Of a DNA stretch of 64,000 nt, positions 26,523 to 36,457 are shown piece by piece (the first letter of the stretch is position 1; each line of letters starts with the position of its first letter). Origin of the DNA: Kordiimonadales bacterium IMCC3096. GTDB lineage: Bacteria > Pseudomonadota > Alphaproteobacteria > Minwuiales > Minwuiaceae. Position numbers and translations under genes: made by a program. Location: positions 3,666,115 through 3,730,114 of the forward strand of contig CP018227.1 of the NCBI GenBank assembly GCA_016865035.1, given 5' to 3'. Under the pieces are notes generated by a model that did not search any database, was not told the DNA's origin, and saw only the letters and a list, made by a program, of their open reading frames with translations.

Positions 26523-27815
26523 ATGTCCTGGGATAGCGATACTGAATACACAAACCACATTACATTACAGTCCCCAGAAATTGAAAAAATATTGCTTAAG
26601 ACTATGTTTTTTAAGAGTGATTGGATGTTGAATAAGCCATATTTTGATACGAGATTTCTCGATAGTGCCCATAAAGTATTCAAAAATACGATAGGAGGCG
26701 CCTATTTTGATCCAAAATTTGCCAAATTCCTAGCTAAAAAATTGATTAATGATTCAGATCTTGGAATAAAACACAAGTACCTAGATGATTGGCATAAGGA
26801 TCGAGTTATTGAGTACTATGGTGAGGACGTTCGGGAAGCAGTTGAAAATGAATGTTTCGAGGATATTTGCCAAGATAGGTGTGGGTCTGAGGGAGAGTTT
26901 TTCGATCTAGATTCGAATGATATATTTTCTATTATCTGTCATGTATCACATGAAAGGCGTGGATATATTTATTGGAAACACATTGAGAGCAATATGGGCG
27001 GTGAGCCATGGGATATTGGGGCGGCAAAGTATAACGCTACGAACTCCCAATGGTATTTTATTAGTCGGGAGTGGCGAAAATTCTCCAGTAATATTAAAGA
27101 GTGTGGAAAAATTGAATCTAAAAATGTTCGCTTGTTTGATGTACATGCCAATAGTTTCACATTTTGTCAAAATCGTTCTATAAAGTCGCCTAATTCAGTT
27201 GCAGAAAGGTTGGTATTATCTAGATCTGGTGGCTCGTATTTTGTTCTTCCATTTGAAAATTTGCAAATTGACGATATTGAGAAAGAGAGTTTCAAGTGGT
27301 TGTGTGGAAATTATACACGCTCAGGCGAACAAATTCGTTGCCTTGAGGGTGCACAGGCTCCAGAGGGTGACGAAATTTTTTGGCCGCCAAAAATTCTGGA
27401 AAAGGAGAAGTTGAAGAATTTTCCAATTAGGGAGTTCGCAATTGTCGCATTTTCAAACAAAATTGTAGATATAGTCCAAAGCGATCCTGAAATAGAATCA
27501 GAAAAACTGGCAAAAATTGTTAAGAACGAAATTTCAAGATTTGAACTCAATCCGTTCTTGAGGCTTGGCTTGGGCGTATCTGATGATGATGGGCATCAGT
27601 ATAATTCTAAGCGGTCAATTTGGATTAGAAATTTTGCGCCCTTCCTTTCTGAAATAACGATTCCCGAACAGGGGTCAACCGAATCTCCTTTGCTGAAAGA
27701 TGGAAAACTGGGTGGAAAGTGGGTAAAAGTAGATAAAAATCGAAGTAATTCGAATACTTTTCTGAAAAAATACCTAAATATTAGGCGTTCTCTTTTGAAA
27801 AATTTGGAACAGTAA
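26523..27815 (+). CDS. Unknown protein, AT-rich orphan gene
   Basis: A 430-residue soluble protein with no domain I recognise. It is rich in Trp, Asp, Lys and aromatic residues (MSWDSDTEYTNHITLQSPEI at the start, RGYIYWKHIESNMGGEPWD mid-way, NPFLRLGLGVSDDDGHQYNS near the end). There are no membrane segments or nucleotide-binding motifs. Base composition is strikingly AT-rich against neighbours on both sides, with many AAA, ATT and TTT codons, a sign of recent transfer. The STAND-WD40 gene begins 74 bases downstream on the same strand; whether they work together is unknown. Confidence 0.8.
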   Translation: MSWDSDTEYTNHITLQSPEIEKILLKTMFFKSDWMLNKPYFDTRFLDSAHKVFKNTIGGAYFDPKFAKFLAKKLINDSDLGIKHKYLDDWHKDRVIEYYGEDVREAVENECFEDICQDRCGSEGEFFDLDSNDIFSIICHVSHERRGYIYWKHIESNMGGEPWDIGAAKYNATNSQWYFISREWRKFSSNIKECGKIESKNVRLFDVHANSFTFCQNRSIKSPNSVAERLVLSRSGGSYFVLPFENLQIDDIEKESFKWLCGNYTRSGEQIRCLEGAQAPEGDEIFWPPKILEKEKLKNFPIREFAIVAFSNKIVDIVQSDPEIESEKLAKIVKNEISRFELNPFLRLGLGVSDDDGHQYNSKRSIWIRNFAPFLSEITIPEQGSTESPLLKDGKLGGKWVKVDKNRSNSNTFLKKYLNIRRSLLKNLEQ

Positions 27816-27889
27816 AAATATTTTATCATAAAAAGAATAATAAAAAGGCTTCCCCGCTTAGGCGGGCTGGTTGCATTCCCGCCAACCAG

Positions 27890-30800
27890 ATGATTTCATC
27901 CTGCAGTATTGAGCGGCGGGGAGTTGGTGTGTTGGAGACGGTCTATTTCATCCCAGTTATGGGAGCGAGCATTATCGGGCGCGAGGCGGAACTGAACGCA
28001 ATCCATTCAGCGCTCACAGACCCCCGCAAGTTGGCCTTGTCCTTTGCCGTACATGGACCGGGTGGCATGGGCAAGACTGTCCTCGCCCAACTCTACTGCC
28101 AGCGCAACAGAGATGAGTATCCGGGCGGGATGATCTGGCTGAATGCTGCCCGGGGTAGCTCCGATATAGTCGCCCAACTCGCCAGCTATGCGCGAAAGGT
28201 CGGTATCGACAGAGTCGGGGAAAAACATCGCAATATCGATAACGCCTTGGCGCAGGCATTTTTGGATCGCTTCCGCGATCGACGTGACGCGCTGATCGTG
28301 CTCGACAATCTCGAAGTGCCCGACCTTCTGCGCAAGAAACTGCCTGGCCTGACCAAGTCAGCGATCCGCAGCCTGGGATGCGCTGTCCTCGTTACCACTC
28401 GTCTCTCCGGTGTCTGGGGCTGTGCCATGCATTTGCTCGAGTATCTCCGCGCGCCGGCGGACCAGGAGCTCTTGTTGCAGACCGCGGAGCGGCCGTCAGA
28501 GTCTTCTGCAATGGACCCGGAAGGTTTTGAAGCACTTACGCAGTTTCTGGGTGGCCTACCGCTCGCGATTGTACTTTGCGGTTCGATACTGCAAAAGGGC
28601 ACCAGTCTGGGTTTCCAGCAAATAGCCGATATTCTTCGTGACCGGCTTGTTGACCCTCACGCCGAATATGGCAAGAAACCGCAGGATGATCCAGGCGAGA
28701 TGGACCATTCGCTTCGGGCGGTATTGGGCTCGATCTGGGCCAGAATTGACGAGTCACCCCGGCAGATATTGAAAGCGCTGTCTCTCTTTCCGAAAGGCGC
28801 TCCTGTTCCGTCGCGGCCGCTGGCGTTGATGCTTACCTTGCCCGAACGGGCCCCGTTTGACCGAGACCTCTCGGAACGGATGCTGGAAGGCCTTTTCAAC
28901 TCCCGGATGCTTGAGTTTCGCGGCGATAACGATCTTTGCTTGCACCCTATGATAAGGGATTTCGTAATTGAGCAGTGCAGCGCAGACGATCGGCGAAGCC
29001 TGTTGGAACGGACTGCATCTCGATTCATCGATGGTACAATCCAAGGTATTTCCCTTCGTGAACTACTTGATTTCGGACAGTTGCTTACCGCATCTTTGTG
29101 CTTTGACGATGGTCCGGAACTGGTGCGATGGCTCAGGGTGCCCATTGAGGCGCATCGCGAACTATCCCTCGTCGGCGATGACATATCTGAGCCCAATCTC
29201 ATCCAATGGCGCTATGAGGTCGAACTTCGCCAACCGCCCGAGACGATTGCGTTCCATGATATCCGACGAGCCGGCTACCGGCTGCGCTGGACGACCTGGC
29301 AATTTCCCCGATCCGAGTTATTGCGCCTAGAAGGCCACAAGGGGAAGGTTCGGCATGTGGTGCCGACGCCCGACGGCTGCCGGGCGTTAACTGTCTCAGA
29401 GGACAAAACTGCCCGTCTGTGGGACCTCGAGACCGGTGCCGAATTGCGCAAGTTTGTGGGCCACAAGGGATGGGTCGTCCAGGCCGCGCTGACGCCCGAC
29501 GGAAAACGTGCCCTGACTGTCTCGGAGGACGGCACGGCGCGTCTGTGGGATCTCGAGACCGGCTCCGAACTACTTTGTCTGGGAGGCCATGAATACCCCG
29601 TCAATCACGCAGAAATATCAGCTGATGGGCGAAGGGCGCTGACTGCCTCTTTCGATGATACCGCCCGGCTGTGGGATCTCGAGACCGGCGCCGAACTGAT
29701 CCGCCTGTTGGGCCACGAATCCGAAGTCTCCTGTGCGGTTTTGACAGCTGACGGACGGCGGGCGCTGACTGCCTCGTACGACGATACCGCTCGTCTGTGG
29801 GATCTCGAGACCGGCGCCGAACTGCTTCGTCTCCAGGGCCATGTAGGGGAACTCTACGATATTGCTCCGGCGGCCGACGGGTGGAAGGCGCTGACCGCCT
29901 CTATCGATCGTAGTGCCTGCTTGTGGGATCTCGAGACGGGCATCGAATTGCACTGGCTGTTGGGCCATGAAGGCCCAGTCTGGTGTGCCGTTCTGACAGC
30001 TGACGGACGGCGGGCACTAACTGTCTCAGAGGACGAAACCGCGCGTCTCTGGGATCTCGAGACCGGGGCCGAGTTGCGCCGACTCGAAGGACATAAGGGT
30101 GCGGTTATGCATGCGGTGCTGACAGCTGACGGACGGCGGGCACTAACTGTCTCAGAGGACGAAACCGCGCGTCTCTGGGATCTCGAGACCGGTGAACAGC
30201 TTAGCTGGTTTGAAGGCCACCGGGGCGACGTCAACCACGTTGCGCTGACGGCTGACGGGCGACGGGCGCTCACCTCATCATCAGACGGTACGGCTCGTGT
30301 CTGGTCGCTTGGAACCGATTCCTCGCGGCTTCGCCGAAAAGGCCATGATAGACGCGTTAATCACGCTGCGATAACAACCGATGGACGATGGACGCTGACA
30401 AGTTCTTATGATGGCACAGCCCGCCTTTGGGATCTCGAGAGTGGTGTAGAACAGTTACGTCTGGACCACGGGCGAGGTATCCGAGTTGAACACGCCGCAT
30501 TGACCATCGACGGCGAAAGAGCACTAACCGCCACCGACGATGGTACAGCCCACCTTTGGGATCTTGGGAGCGGCGAAGAACTTTTACGATTGAACCACGG
30601 GGAATATGACTGGCTTGAAAAATCATTGCTTACGGTCGATGGGAAACGTGCACTTACCCTGGGAATCCAGAGTACAGTGTGGCTTTGGGATCTGGAGACC
30701 GGCGTCAATCTGCATCAACTGGAGTGTTGCGGTGGCCAGCCGTTACAAGCTTTAGTGACAGACGACGGTCGAAAGGCCTTGATCATTTCAAGTCGAGGCG

Positions 30801-31324
30801 CCTACCTCTGGGATCTGGTGACCGGAATCCAAACGCTTTGTCTGAATGGCCATGGAGATATGGTCCGCCATGCCGTGCTGATGGCCGCCGACCGGCAGGC
30901 ACTAACTGCATCGTATGACAACACAGCCCGTCTCTGGGATCTCGAGACCGGAGCCGAATTGCTGCGCTTGGAAGGGCATGAAGGTGCCGTCTACCATGCC
31001 GCGCTGACAGCTGATGAGCGACGGGTGCTCACGGCTTCAGAGGATCGCACGGCGCGTCTTTGGGACCTTGAAACCGGTGCCGAATTGCTCTGCCTGGCAG
31101 GGCATAGGGATCGGATCGTAAACGCTAAGCTATCGGCCGACGGGCGACGGGCACTGACCCAATCGATAAAGGATGTCCGTCTTTGGGATATCGAGAAGGG
31201 GCAACAGATTTCTACCATTGTTCATCCTTTGTCGATCTCTGCATTTGCCGCGACTAGAGATTTGGAACAGCTCGTAATCGGTGACGACATGGGAGCGGTC
31301 ACGGTGCTTCAGTGGACGAAGTGA
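27890..31324 (+). CDS. STAND NTPase with C-terminal WD40 repeats
   Basis: A 1144-residue protein. The NTPase part has Walker A HGPGGMGKT (residues 55-63), Walker B DALIVLDNLE, the sensor-like AVLVTTRLSG and the GLPLAIVL motif typical of STAND/NB-ARC proteins. A winged-helix region follows. From about residue 480 there are about 15 WD40 repeats of 42 residues (pattern GH, ADGRRALT, DTARLWDLETGAEL). STAND proteins with repeat sensors oligomerise on recognising a trigger and are common in phage defence. No effector domain precedes the NTPase, so the effector may be a separate protein. ATG 27890 is uncertain; GTG 27929 or ATG 27959 would still keep the NTPase. Confidence 0.88.
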   Translation: MISSCSIERRGVGVLETVYFIPVMGASIIGREAELNAIHSALTDPRKLALSFAVHGPGGMGKTVLAQLYCQRNRDEYPGGMIWLNAARGSSDIVAQLASYARKVGIDRVGEKHRNIDNALAQAFLDRFRDRRDALIVLDNLEVPDLLRKKLPGLTKSAIRSLGCAVLVTTRLSGVWGCAMHLLEYLRAPADQELLLQTAERPSESSAMDPEGFEALTQFLGGLPLAIVLCGSILQKGTSLGFQQIADILRDRLVDPHAEYGKKPQDDPGEMDHSLRAVLGSIWARIDESPRQILKALSLFPKGAPVPSRPLALMLTLPERAPFDRDLSERMLEGLFNSRMLEFRGDNDLCLHPMIRDFVIEQCSADDRRSLLERTASRFIDGTIQGISLRELLDFGQLLTASLCFDDGPELVRWLRVPIEAHRELSLVGDDISEPNLIQWRYEVELRQPPETIAFHDIRRAGYRLRWTTWQFPRSELLRLEGHKGKVRHVVPTPDGCRALTVSEDKTARLWDLETGAELRKFVGHKGWVVQAALTPDGKRALTVSEDGTARLWDLETGSELLCLGGHEYPVNHAEISADGRRALTASFDDTARLWDLETGAELIRLLGHESEVSCAVLTADGRRALTASYDDTARLWDLETGAELLRLQGHVGELYDIAPAADGWKALTASIDRSACLWDLETGIELHWLLGHEGPVWCAVLTADGRRALTVSEDETARLWDLETGAELRRLEGHKGAVMHAVLTADGRRALTVSEDETARLWDLETGEQLSWFEGHRGDVNHVALTADGRRALTSSSDGTARVWSLGTDSSRLRRKGHDRRVNHAAITTDGRWTLTSSYDGTARLWDLESGVEQLRLDHGRGIRVEHAALTIDGERALTATDDGTAHLWDLGSGEELLRLNHGEYDWLEKSLLTVDGKRALTLGIQSTVWLWDLETGVNLHQLECCGGQPLQALVTDDGRKALIISSRGAYLWDLVTGIQTLCLNGHGDMVRHAVLMAADRQALTASYDNTARLWDLETGAELLRLEGHEGAVYHAALTADERRVLTASEDRTARLWDLETGAELLCLAGHRDRIVNAKLSADGRRALTQSIKDVRLWDIEKGQQISTIVHPLSISAFAATRDLEQLVIGDDMGAVTVLQWTK
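29330..31215 (+). repeat. 126-bp tandem repeat array encoding WD40 units
   Basis: About 15 units of 126 bp. Two adjacent units share a 74-bp stretch without a difference (29993-30066 and 30119-30192, offset exactly 126), so the array has expanded or been homogenised recently. Confidence 0.85.
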
Positions 31325-31496
31325 GAACGTTGTTGCTCTGTTCCCTGGAAACTGGATCGTCTAAATCTAGAGTTTTCCGACTTTGATCACGATGGCACGC
31401 TAGAGCAGTTTTTCTGAACACGGACTCGGATTTGGGATTTGCTGCGCTGACCTTCGGTTCACCTGAAGGCTCCTGGCTGATTAACTGTTTGCAGTT
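31325..31496 (+). repeat. IS-end remnant before the next IS3-family element
   Basis: TTGCTCTGTTCCCTGGAAAC, then GATCGTCTAAATCTAGAGTT at 31333-31375, is the recurring terminal sequence found at five places in the window. No gene lies here. Confidence 0.5.
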
Positions 31497-31561
31497 GACG
31501 TGACCCACTGATTTTCCTCCATTCTTGATTAGAGTCCGGCCCTGACAGAAGGACGGACGAG

Positions 31562-31828
31562 ATGAAGAGAACGAAGTTCACGGAAGAGCAGATCATCGGT
31601 GTGCTGAAGGAAGCTGAGGCCGGCGCGAAGACCGCTGACCTTGCCCGCCGGCACGGTGTATCCGAGGCGACGATCTATAACTGGAAGTCGAAGTATGGCG
31701 GGCTTGAGGTTTCCGACGCCCGGCGGCTGAAGGCTCTTGAGGGTGAGAATGCCAAGCTGAAGAAGATGCTGGCGGAGCAGATGCTGGACAACGCTGCTCT
31801 GAAGGATCTGCTGTCAAAAAAATGGTGA
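31562..31828 (+). CDS. IS3-family transposase OrfA
   Basis: An 88-residue HTH protein ([39 protein letters not shown]) with a leucine-zipper tail ([19 protein letters not shown]), typical of the IS407 group. Confidence 0.93.
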   Translation: MKRTKFTEEQIIGVLKEAEAGAKTADLARRHGVSEATIYNWKSKYGGLEVSDARRLKALEGENAKLKKMLAEQMLDNAALKDLLSKKW

Positions 31829-32733
31829 CGCCTGCCGCCAAGCGGGAAGCTGTCGTACATCTCCAGGCTTGCCACGAGATGAGCGAACGGCGGGCGTGCC
31901 GTATCATCGATGCTGATCGTACAAGCGTGCGTTACCGTTCCACGCGGGATGACGATGCCAAGCTTCGTAATATGCTGCGTGAGCTGGCGAACCAGCGGCG
32001 CAGGTTTGGTTACAGGCGTCTGCACGTCCTGCTGCGTCGGGAGGGCGTGATGATCAACCGCAAGAAGACCCAGCGGCTCTATGTCGAGGAAGGTCTGGCT
32101 GTCCGGCGGCGACGCAGCCGCAAGCGGGCTGTCGGAACCAGGGCGCCTGCTCCAGTGCTGGCGATGCCGAACCAGCGCTGGAGCCTGGACTTCGTCCATG
32201 ACCAGATGGTCTCAGGTCGGCGTTTCCGCGTTCTCAATGTCGTTGATGACGTGACCAGAGAATGCCTTGCTGCTGTGCCGGACACCTCGATCTCTGGCCA
32301 ACGGGTCGTTCGTGAACTTGGCGCGCTGATCGCCCGGCGCGGCAAACCCGGCATGATTGTCAGCGACAACGGAACTGAACTCACGAGCAATGCCGTGCTG
32401 TCGTGGTGCGGGGAGATTGGCGTCGAATGGCACTACATTCAGCCCGGTCGGCCAATGCAGAACGGTTACGTCGAGAGCTTCAACGGCCGCATGCGCGACG
32501 AACTGCTCAACGAGACGCTGTTCCTCAGCCTCGCCCATGCCCGCGTCGAGATCGCGGCCTGGGTGGAGGACTACAATCGAGAGCGGCCCCACTCTTCCCT
32601 TGGATATGAAACACCTGCGGCCTACGCCGCAGAACTGGAACGACAATGGCCTGCTCCGCTGCGCCCTGCGGGTTCCGCTACACCGGCCATTGCTTCAACC
32701 GCGCCTATGCGCAACAAAACCGCCTGGCTCTAA
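31822..32733 (+). CDS. IS3-family transposase OrfB
   Basis: A 303-residue DDE integrase: [20 protein letters not shown] (Asp 1), [17 protein letters not shown] (Asp 2), [18 protein letters not shown] (Glu), then [17 protein letters not shown]. It overlaps orfA by seven bases. Intact. Confidence 0.94.
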   Translation: MVTPAAKREAVVHLQACHEMSERRACRIIDADRTSVRYRSTRDDDAKLRNMLRELANQRRRFGYRRLHVLLRREGVMINRKKTQRLYVEEGLAVRRRRSRKRAVGTRAPAPVLAMPNQRWSLDFVHDQMVSGRRFRVLNVVDDVTRECLAAVPDTSISGQRVVRELGALIARRGKPGMIVSDNGTELTSNAVLSWCGEIGVEWHYIQPGRPMQNGYVESFNGRMRDELLNETLFLSLAHARVEIAAWVEDYNRERPHSSLGYETPAAYAAELERQWPAPLRPAGSATPAIASTAPMRNKTAWL

Positions 32734-32804
32734 TCCCGGCTGGTAGAAAGTTGGGGGTCACGTCAGCCGTCACGTCATTCAAAACTTCCGGTGAATTACT
32801 GTCC

Positions 32805-33266
32805 CTACATCACGGTTTCAGCAGGCTCGGACAGTTCCAGTTTGTTGCCCCCTGCAGTCAGCCACTCGGAGAGCTCATCGACGCGTTCGTCGATGTCGGG
32901 TTTGCGAAGCGCGCATTCCCAGATCACGGCGACCCGCCAACCAAGCGCAAGAAGCTCGCGCCTCTGCAGTTCGTCCCTGGCGACATTGGCCGTGAACTTC
33001 TCCGCCCAGAAATCAGGCCGCGTCGTTGGTGTGGTGGTAAATCTGCAGCCCTTGTGCCGGTGCCAGAAGCAACCATGGACGAAGACGACCGCGTTGTACC
33101 TGGGGAAGACGAGATCCGGTCGGCCCGGCAGACCCCGCACGTGAAGGCGGTAGCGAAAGCCCCGGGCGTGGAGAGCCGAACGCAACCGGCGCTCCGGCCT
33201 GGTGTTCCCACCCCGGATTCCGGCCATCATCCGAGAGCGTGTCGCCTTGTCGACGGTATCGACCAA
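32805..33266 (-). CDS. vsr: Very short patch repair endonuclease Vsr
   Basis: A 153-residue protein starting MVDTVDKATRSRMMAGIRGG, the Vsr N-terminus. Active-site residues are visible: Asp51 in GRPDLVF, and His64 and His69 in VFVHGCFWHRH; Cys near 73 is the zinc position. Vsr nicks at T:G mismatches that arise from deamination of 5-methylcytosine and so protects genomes carrying C5 methyltransferases. It is divergent from the methyltransferase gene, 64 bases apart, the usual arrangement. The IS3 element ends 39 bases beyond its stop. Confidence 0.95.
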   Translation of the reverse strand: MVDTVDKATRSRMMAGIRGGNTRPERRLRSALHARGFRYRLHVRGLPGRPDLVFPRYNAVVFVHGCFWHRHKGCRFTTTPTTRPDFWAEKFTANVARDELQRRELLALGWRVAVIWECALRKPDIDERVDELSEWLTAGGNKLELSEPAETVM

Positions 33267-33330
33267 CCTTTGCTTTTGCCTCCGCGTTCATGCAATCTCT
33301 GGTCGGGGGAGCCGTGGAGTGGGCGTGACT

Positions 33331-34911
33331 ATGGATATCGACTTCGGCATTGTCGACCTGTTCGCGGGGCCGGGCGGGTTGGCCGAGGGCTTCGCAGCCG
33401 TGCAGGAGCGGGACGGTCGCCACCCCTTCCGGATCGCGCTCTCGATCGAGAAAGAGGCTTCCGCGCACGCAACGTTGAGACTGCGGGCTTTCCTCCGGCA
33501 GTTCCCCGATTTCCCGCCCGAGTACTACGAGTTCCTCAACGGTCATCGAGCGGAACCTTCATGGCGCGAGATTTATCCTAAGGAATGGGAAGCTGCGGAG
33601 GCTGAAACCCCGCTTCTGGAACTCGGAACGCCACACGCAAGCGCCATCATCGATCGGAAGATTCGCGCGATCAAAAGTCGCTGGCGCGGACGAACCATCC
33701 TCATCGGCGGGCCGCCCTGTCAGGCCTATTCGCTCGTCGGACGTGCGAGGAACCGCGGAATAGTTGGCTACGAGCCAGACAAGGACCGCCGGCATTTCCT
33801 TTACGAGGAGTACGTCCGGATCCTGAAGCAACTGGCGCCCGCTGCATTCGTCATGGAGAACGTGAAGGGGATGCTCTCGTCGGCGGCGGGCGGGGGGCCG
33901 ATCTTCCAGCGGGTCCTCGAGGACCTCCGAAATGCAGGTGGCACCGATTGCTATCGGCTATTCGCCCTCACTCCGGGGAGCGAACCAAGTGACATCTTCG
34001 ACGAGCCCAACGCTCGGGATTTTGTCGTGAGAGCGGAACATCACGGGCTTCCTCAGGCACGCCATCGCGTCATCGTCGTGGGCCTCAGGCATTCGATCGC
34101 TGCCCACCCCGAAATTAGCCAATTTCTCGGTCTCGAGCGGACGGATCGAACGGCTACGACCGGCGACGTGTTGAGCGGCATGCCCTCATTGCGTAGCGGT
34201 CTCAGCAAGGTGCTTGATTCTGATGACGCTTGGCGCCAAGCGTCACTTGAAGCGGCCGAAGTCGTCCTGAAGGCGGCTGATGACCTTCCGGAACCGATCC
34301 GTGCCGACCTACTCCGGATTGTGGAAGGTCATCGCGATACCATTGCCAAGGCAAATATCCCTCCGCGCTCAAGGAGCACCCCGACCACACTACCTGTTTC
34401 CTGTCCAGGTGATCTACGGACATGGATCGAAGATCCTCTCGTCAGGCGCCTCCCGAACAACGAAACACGCGGTCACCGACGAGACGACCTCTTCCGCTAT
34501 TTCTTCACCGCGGCATTTGCCGAAGCAACCGGCAGATCACCCCGCGCAAATGAATTTCCAGAGGACCTGATACCAAACCATCGCAACTGGAAATCGGGCA
34601 AGTTCGCCGACCGCTTCAAGGTGCAGATCCTTTCGAAGCCGTCGAGCACGATCACGAGCCATATTTCGAAGGACGGCCACTACTACATTCATCCGGACCC
34701 GGCCCAGATCCGAAGTCTGACGGTTCGGGAGGCCGCCCGCCTACAGACATTTCCCGACAACTACTTCTTCAAGGGGAACCGAACGCAGCAATACGTTCAG
34801 GTTGGAAACGCGGTACCGCCCTTCCTGGCATTGAGGATCGCGGAATGTCTTCGTGAAACCTTGACCGACCGACTTTCCGACACAGCGCTCCCCGAGAAGG
34901 GCGCAGCCTAG
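33331..34911 (+). CDS. DNA cytosine-C5 methyltransferase
   Basis: A 526-residue Dcm-type enzyme. Motif I DLFAGPGGLAEGF (residues 9-21), motif IV GGPPCQAYSLVG with catalytic Cys130, motif VI FVMENVKGM, motif VIII-like GLPQARHRVIVVG, and motifs IX-X at the C-terminus (LTVREAARLQTFPDNYFFKG, QVGNAVPPFLA). Start 33331 places motif I at the normal distance from the N-terminus. It would protect host DNA from the linked restriction functions. It heads a five-gene same-strand cluster up to 42244. Confidence 0.94.
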   Translation: MDIDFGIVDLFAGPGGLAEGFAAVQERDGRHPFRIALSIEKEASAHATLRLRAFLRQFPDFPPEYYEFLNGHRAEPSWREIYPKEWEAAEAETPLLELGTPHASAIIDRKIRAIKSRWRGRTILIGGPPCQAYSLVGRARNRGIVGYEPDKDRRHFLYEEYVRILKQLAPAAFVMENVKGMLSSAAGGGPIFQRVLEDLRNAGGTDCYRLFALTPGSEPSDIFDEPNARDFVVRAEHHGLPQARHRVIVVGLRHSIAAHPEISQFLGLERTDRTATTGDVLSGMPSLRSGLSKVLDSDDAWRQASLEAAEVVLKAADDLPEPIRADLLRIVEGHRDTIAKANIPPRSRSTPTTLPVSCPGDLRTWIEDPLVRRLPNNETRGHRRDDLFRYFFTAAFAEATGRSPRANEFPEDLIPNHRNWKSGKFADRFKVQILSKPSSTITSHISKDGHYYIHPDPAQIRSLTVREAARLQTFPDNYFFKGNRTQQYVQVGNAVPPFLALRIAECLRETLTDRLSDTALPEKGAA

Positions 34912-34975
34912 CCATCGACAGGACGGGACAGATCAGGTTGGACGACCATGGAACCATATTGGTGGGGCATCAGAT

Positions 34976-36457
34976 ATGAGACGCGAGCCAGTGGCGCCAA
35001 GGGCATCGGCCCTTATCGAAAGCATGCGCGACATAGGGTACTCGTTGCAGACCGCTCTGGCCGACATCATCGACAATTCGATCACGGCGGGCGCCAGACA
35101 CATCGGAATCCATTCCGACACCACAAGTGATACGCCCAGCATAGCGATCCTCGACGACGGCTGCGGCATGACCGAGAAGGAACTGCTCGAAGCGATGCGG
35201 CCGGGCAGTGTCAGCCCGCTCGCCCGTCGTGACAGCCGCGACCTGGGACGATTCGGTTTAGGTCTGAAGACGGCTTCCTTCTCCCAGTGCCGACGATTGA
35301 CGGTGTTGTCTCGGAAGGCCGGATCCCCCATCGCATGCGCCCGATGGGATCTGGATACCGTGGCAGAATGGGACGACTGGCTGGTCGAGATACCTGAATG
35401 CTTCGATGAACTGCCGCATTCGGAGCAGCTTGTGAGCGATGGCACTCTCGTCATCTGGGAAAAGCTCGATCGGCTGGTTTCGAAGGACCAGAAGGCGGCC
35501 AGCCAGTCCCTGGTCCGTCAGATCGACGATGCGACCGAGGATCTCGAACTCGTCTTCCACAGATTCCTGGCCGGCGAAGCCGGCATCCCACGGGTCCGGA
35601 TCAGCCTCAACGGTCGTCAACTGGCGCCATTCGACCCCTTCAATTCCCGCAATGAGGCTACGGAGGCAGGGCAGAAGGAAATCGTCCAGATCGGCGATCA
35701 TCAGATCGAAATCCAGCCGTTCACGCTCCCGCACCACAAGAAGGTCAGTGTAGCCGATTGGCAGCGGTATGCAGGCCGCGAAGGCTACCTGCGAAATCAG
35801 GGGTTCTACGTCTACCGGGGCAAGCGCCTGATCATTCATGGAACCTGGTTCGGTCTCGCGAAGCAGTCGGAACTCACCCGTCTCGCCCGCGTTCGGATCG
35901 ACATGCCGAATGTCCTCGATTTCGACTGGAAGATCGACGTCAAGAAGGCCTCCGCGAGCCCCCCGCCGCAGATCCGGGCCCGGTTGCGGAATATCATCGA
36001 TCGGATCGGCGCGTCATCGAAGCGGGTATATACGAGCCGAGGGAAAAGGCTGGTTGACGATGCCAGACTGCCGGTCTGGGTCCGGGTTCAGGACCGGAAC
36101 GAGATATCCTACAGGCTCAACCACGATCACCCGATTTTTGCGAAATTCTCCTCCGGATTGACGCCCGAACAACAGAACGAGTTCCGCCAGGTCCTCGAAC
36201 TGGCCAACGCCACCATACCGATCGACGCCATATTCTCGGATGCCAGCGGCAATCCCGAAGATCTGGTTTCGAACAGATTTGAAGCCGGCGTCCTGCATGA
36301 TCTGGTCCGATCGACGATTGCGGTACTCATCGAACAGGGGACATCCATCCGCGACATCCAGGACATGCTGAAGGGAACCGAGCCATTCCGTTCCAACTGG
36401 ACCGCGACACAGGAAATCATCGACCTGTTCGAAACGGAGTGCGCCACCGATGCATGA
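34976..36457 (+). CDS. GHKL (MORC/MutL-like) ATPase
   Basis: A 493-residue protein. Bergerat-fold motifs: N box ADIIDNSITAGA (Asn34), G1 box ILDDGCGM (60-65) and G2 box LGRFGLGLKTAS (90-101). A transducer-like domain follows (NQGFYVYRGKRLIIHGTWFG, RVRIDMPNVLDFDWKIDVKK). This resembles the MORC-like ATPases predicted to serve in restriction-modification systems, possibly as ATP-driven clamps on DNA. It lies 64 bases after the methyltransferase and overlaps the Z1 gene start by eight bases. Confidence 0.88.
   Translation: MRREPVAPRASALIESMRDIGYSLQTALADIIDNSITAGARHIGIHSDTTSDTPSIAILDDGCGMTEKELLEAMRPGSVSPLARRDSRDLGRFGLGLKTASFSQCRRLTVLSRKAGSPIACARWDLDTVAEWDDWLVEIPECFDELPHSEQLVSDGTLVIWEKLDRLVSKDQKAASQSLVRQIDDATEDLELVFHRFLAGEAGIPRVRISLNGRQLAPFDPFNSRNEATEAGQKEIVQIGDHQIEIQPFTLPHHKKVSVADWQRYAGREGYLRNQGFYVYRGKRLIIHGTWFGLAKQSELTRLARVRIDMPNVLDFDWKIDVKKASASPPPQIRARLRNIIDRIGASSKRVYTSRGKRLVDDARLPVWVRVQDRNEISYRLNHDHPIFAKFSSGLTPEQQNEFRQVLELANATIPIDAIFSDASGNPEDLVSNRFEAGVLHDLVRSTIAVLIEQGTSIRDIQDMLKGTEPFRSNWTATQEIIDLFETECATDA

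Larger units (their letters stand above)
31497..32765 (+). mobile_element. IS3-family element type c
   Basis: About 1.27 kb with ends TGACGTGACCC at the left and GGGTCACGTCA at the right. It holds orfA and orfB and no disrupted gene is visible at its borders; it separates the STAND gene from the restriction-modification block. The outermost four bases could belong to the target rather than the element. Confidence 0.85.

Noticed and set aside
27848..27868. Hairpin CCCGC TTAG GCGGG as a terminator after the AT-rich gene
   Set aside because: The stem is only 5 bp and no T-run follows on the plus strand; on the minus strand the T-run is several bases away. Too weak to call.
29330..31215. Regular short repeats that might be read as a CRISPR-like array
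   Set aside because: The period is 126 bp, in frame, and every unit encodes a WD40 blade; there are no unique spacers or cas genes.
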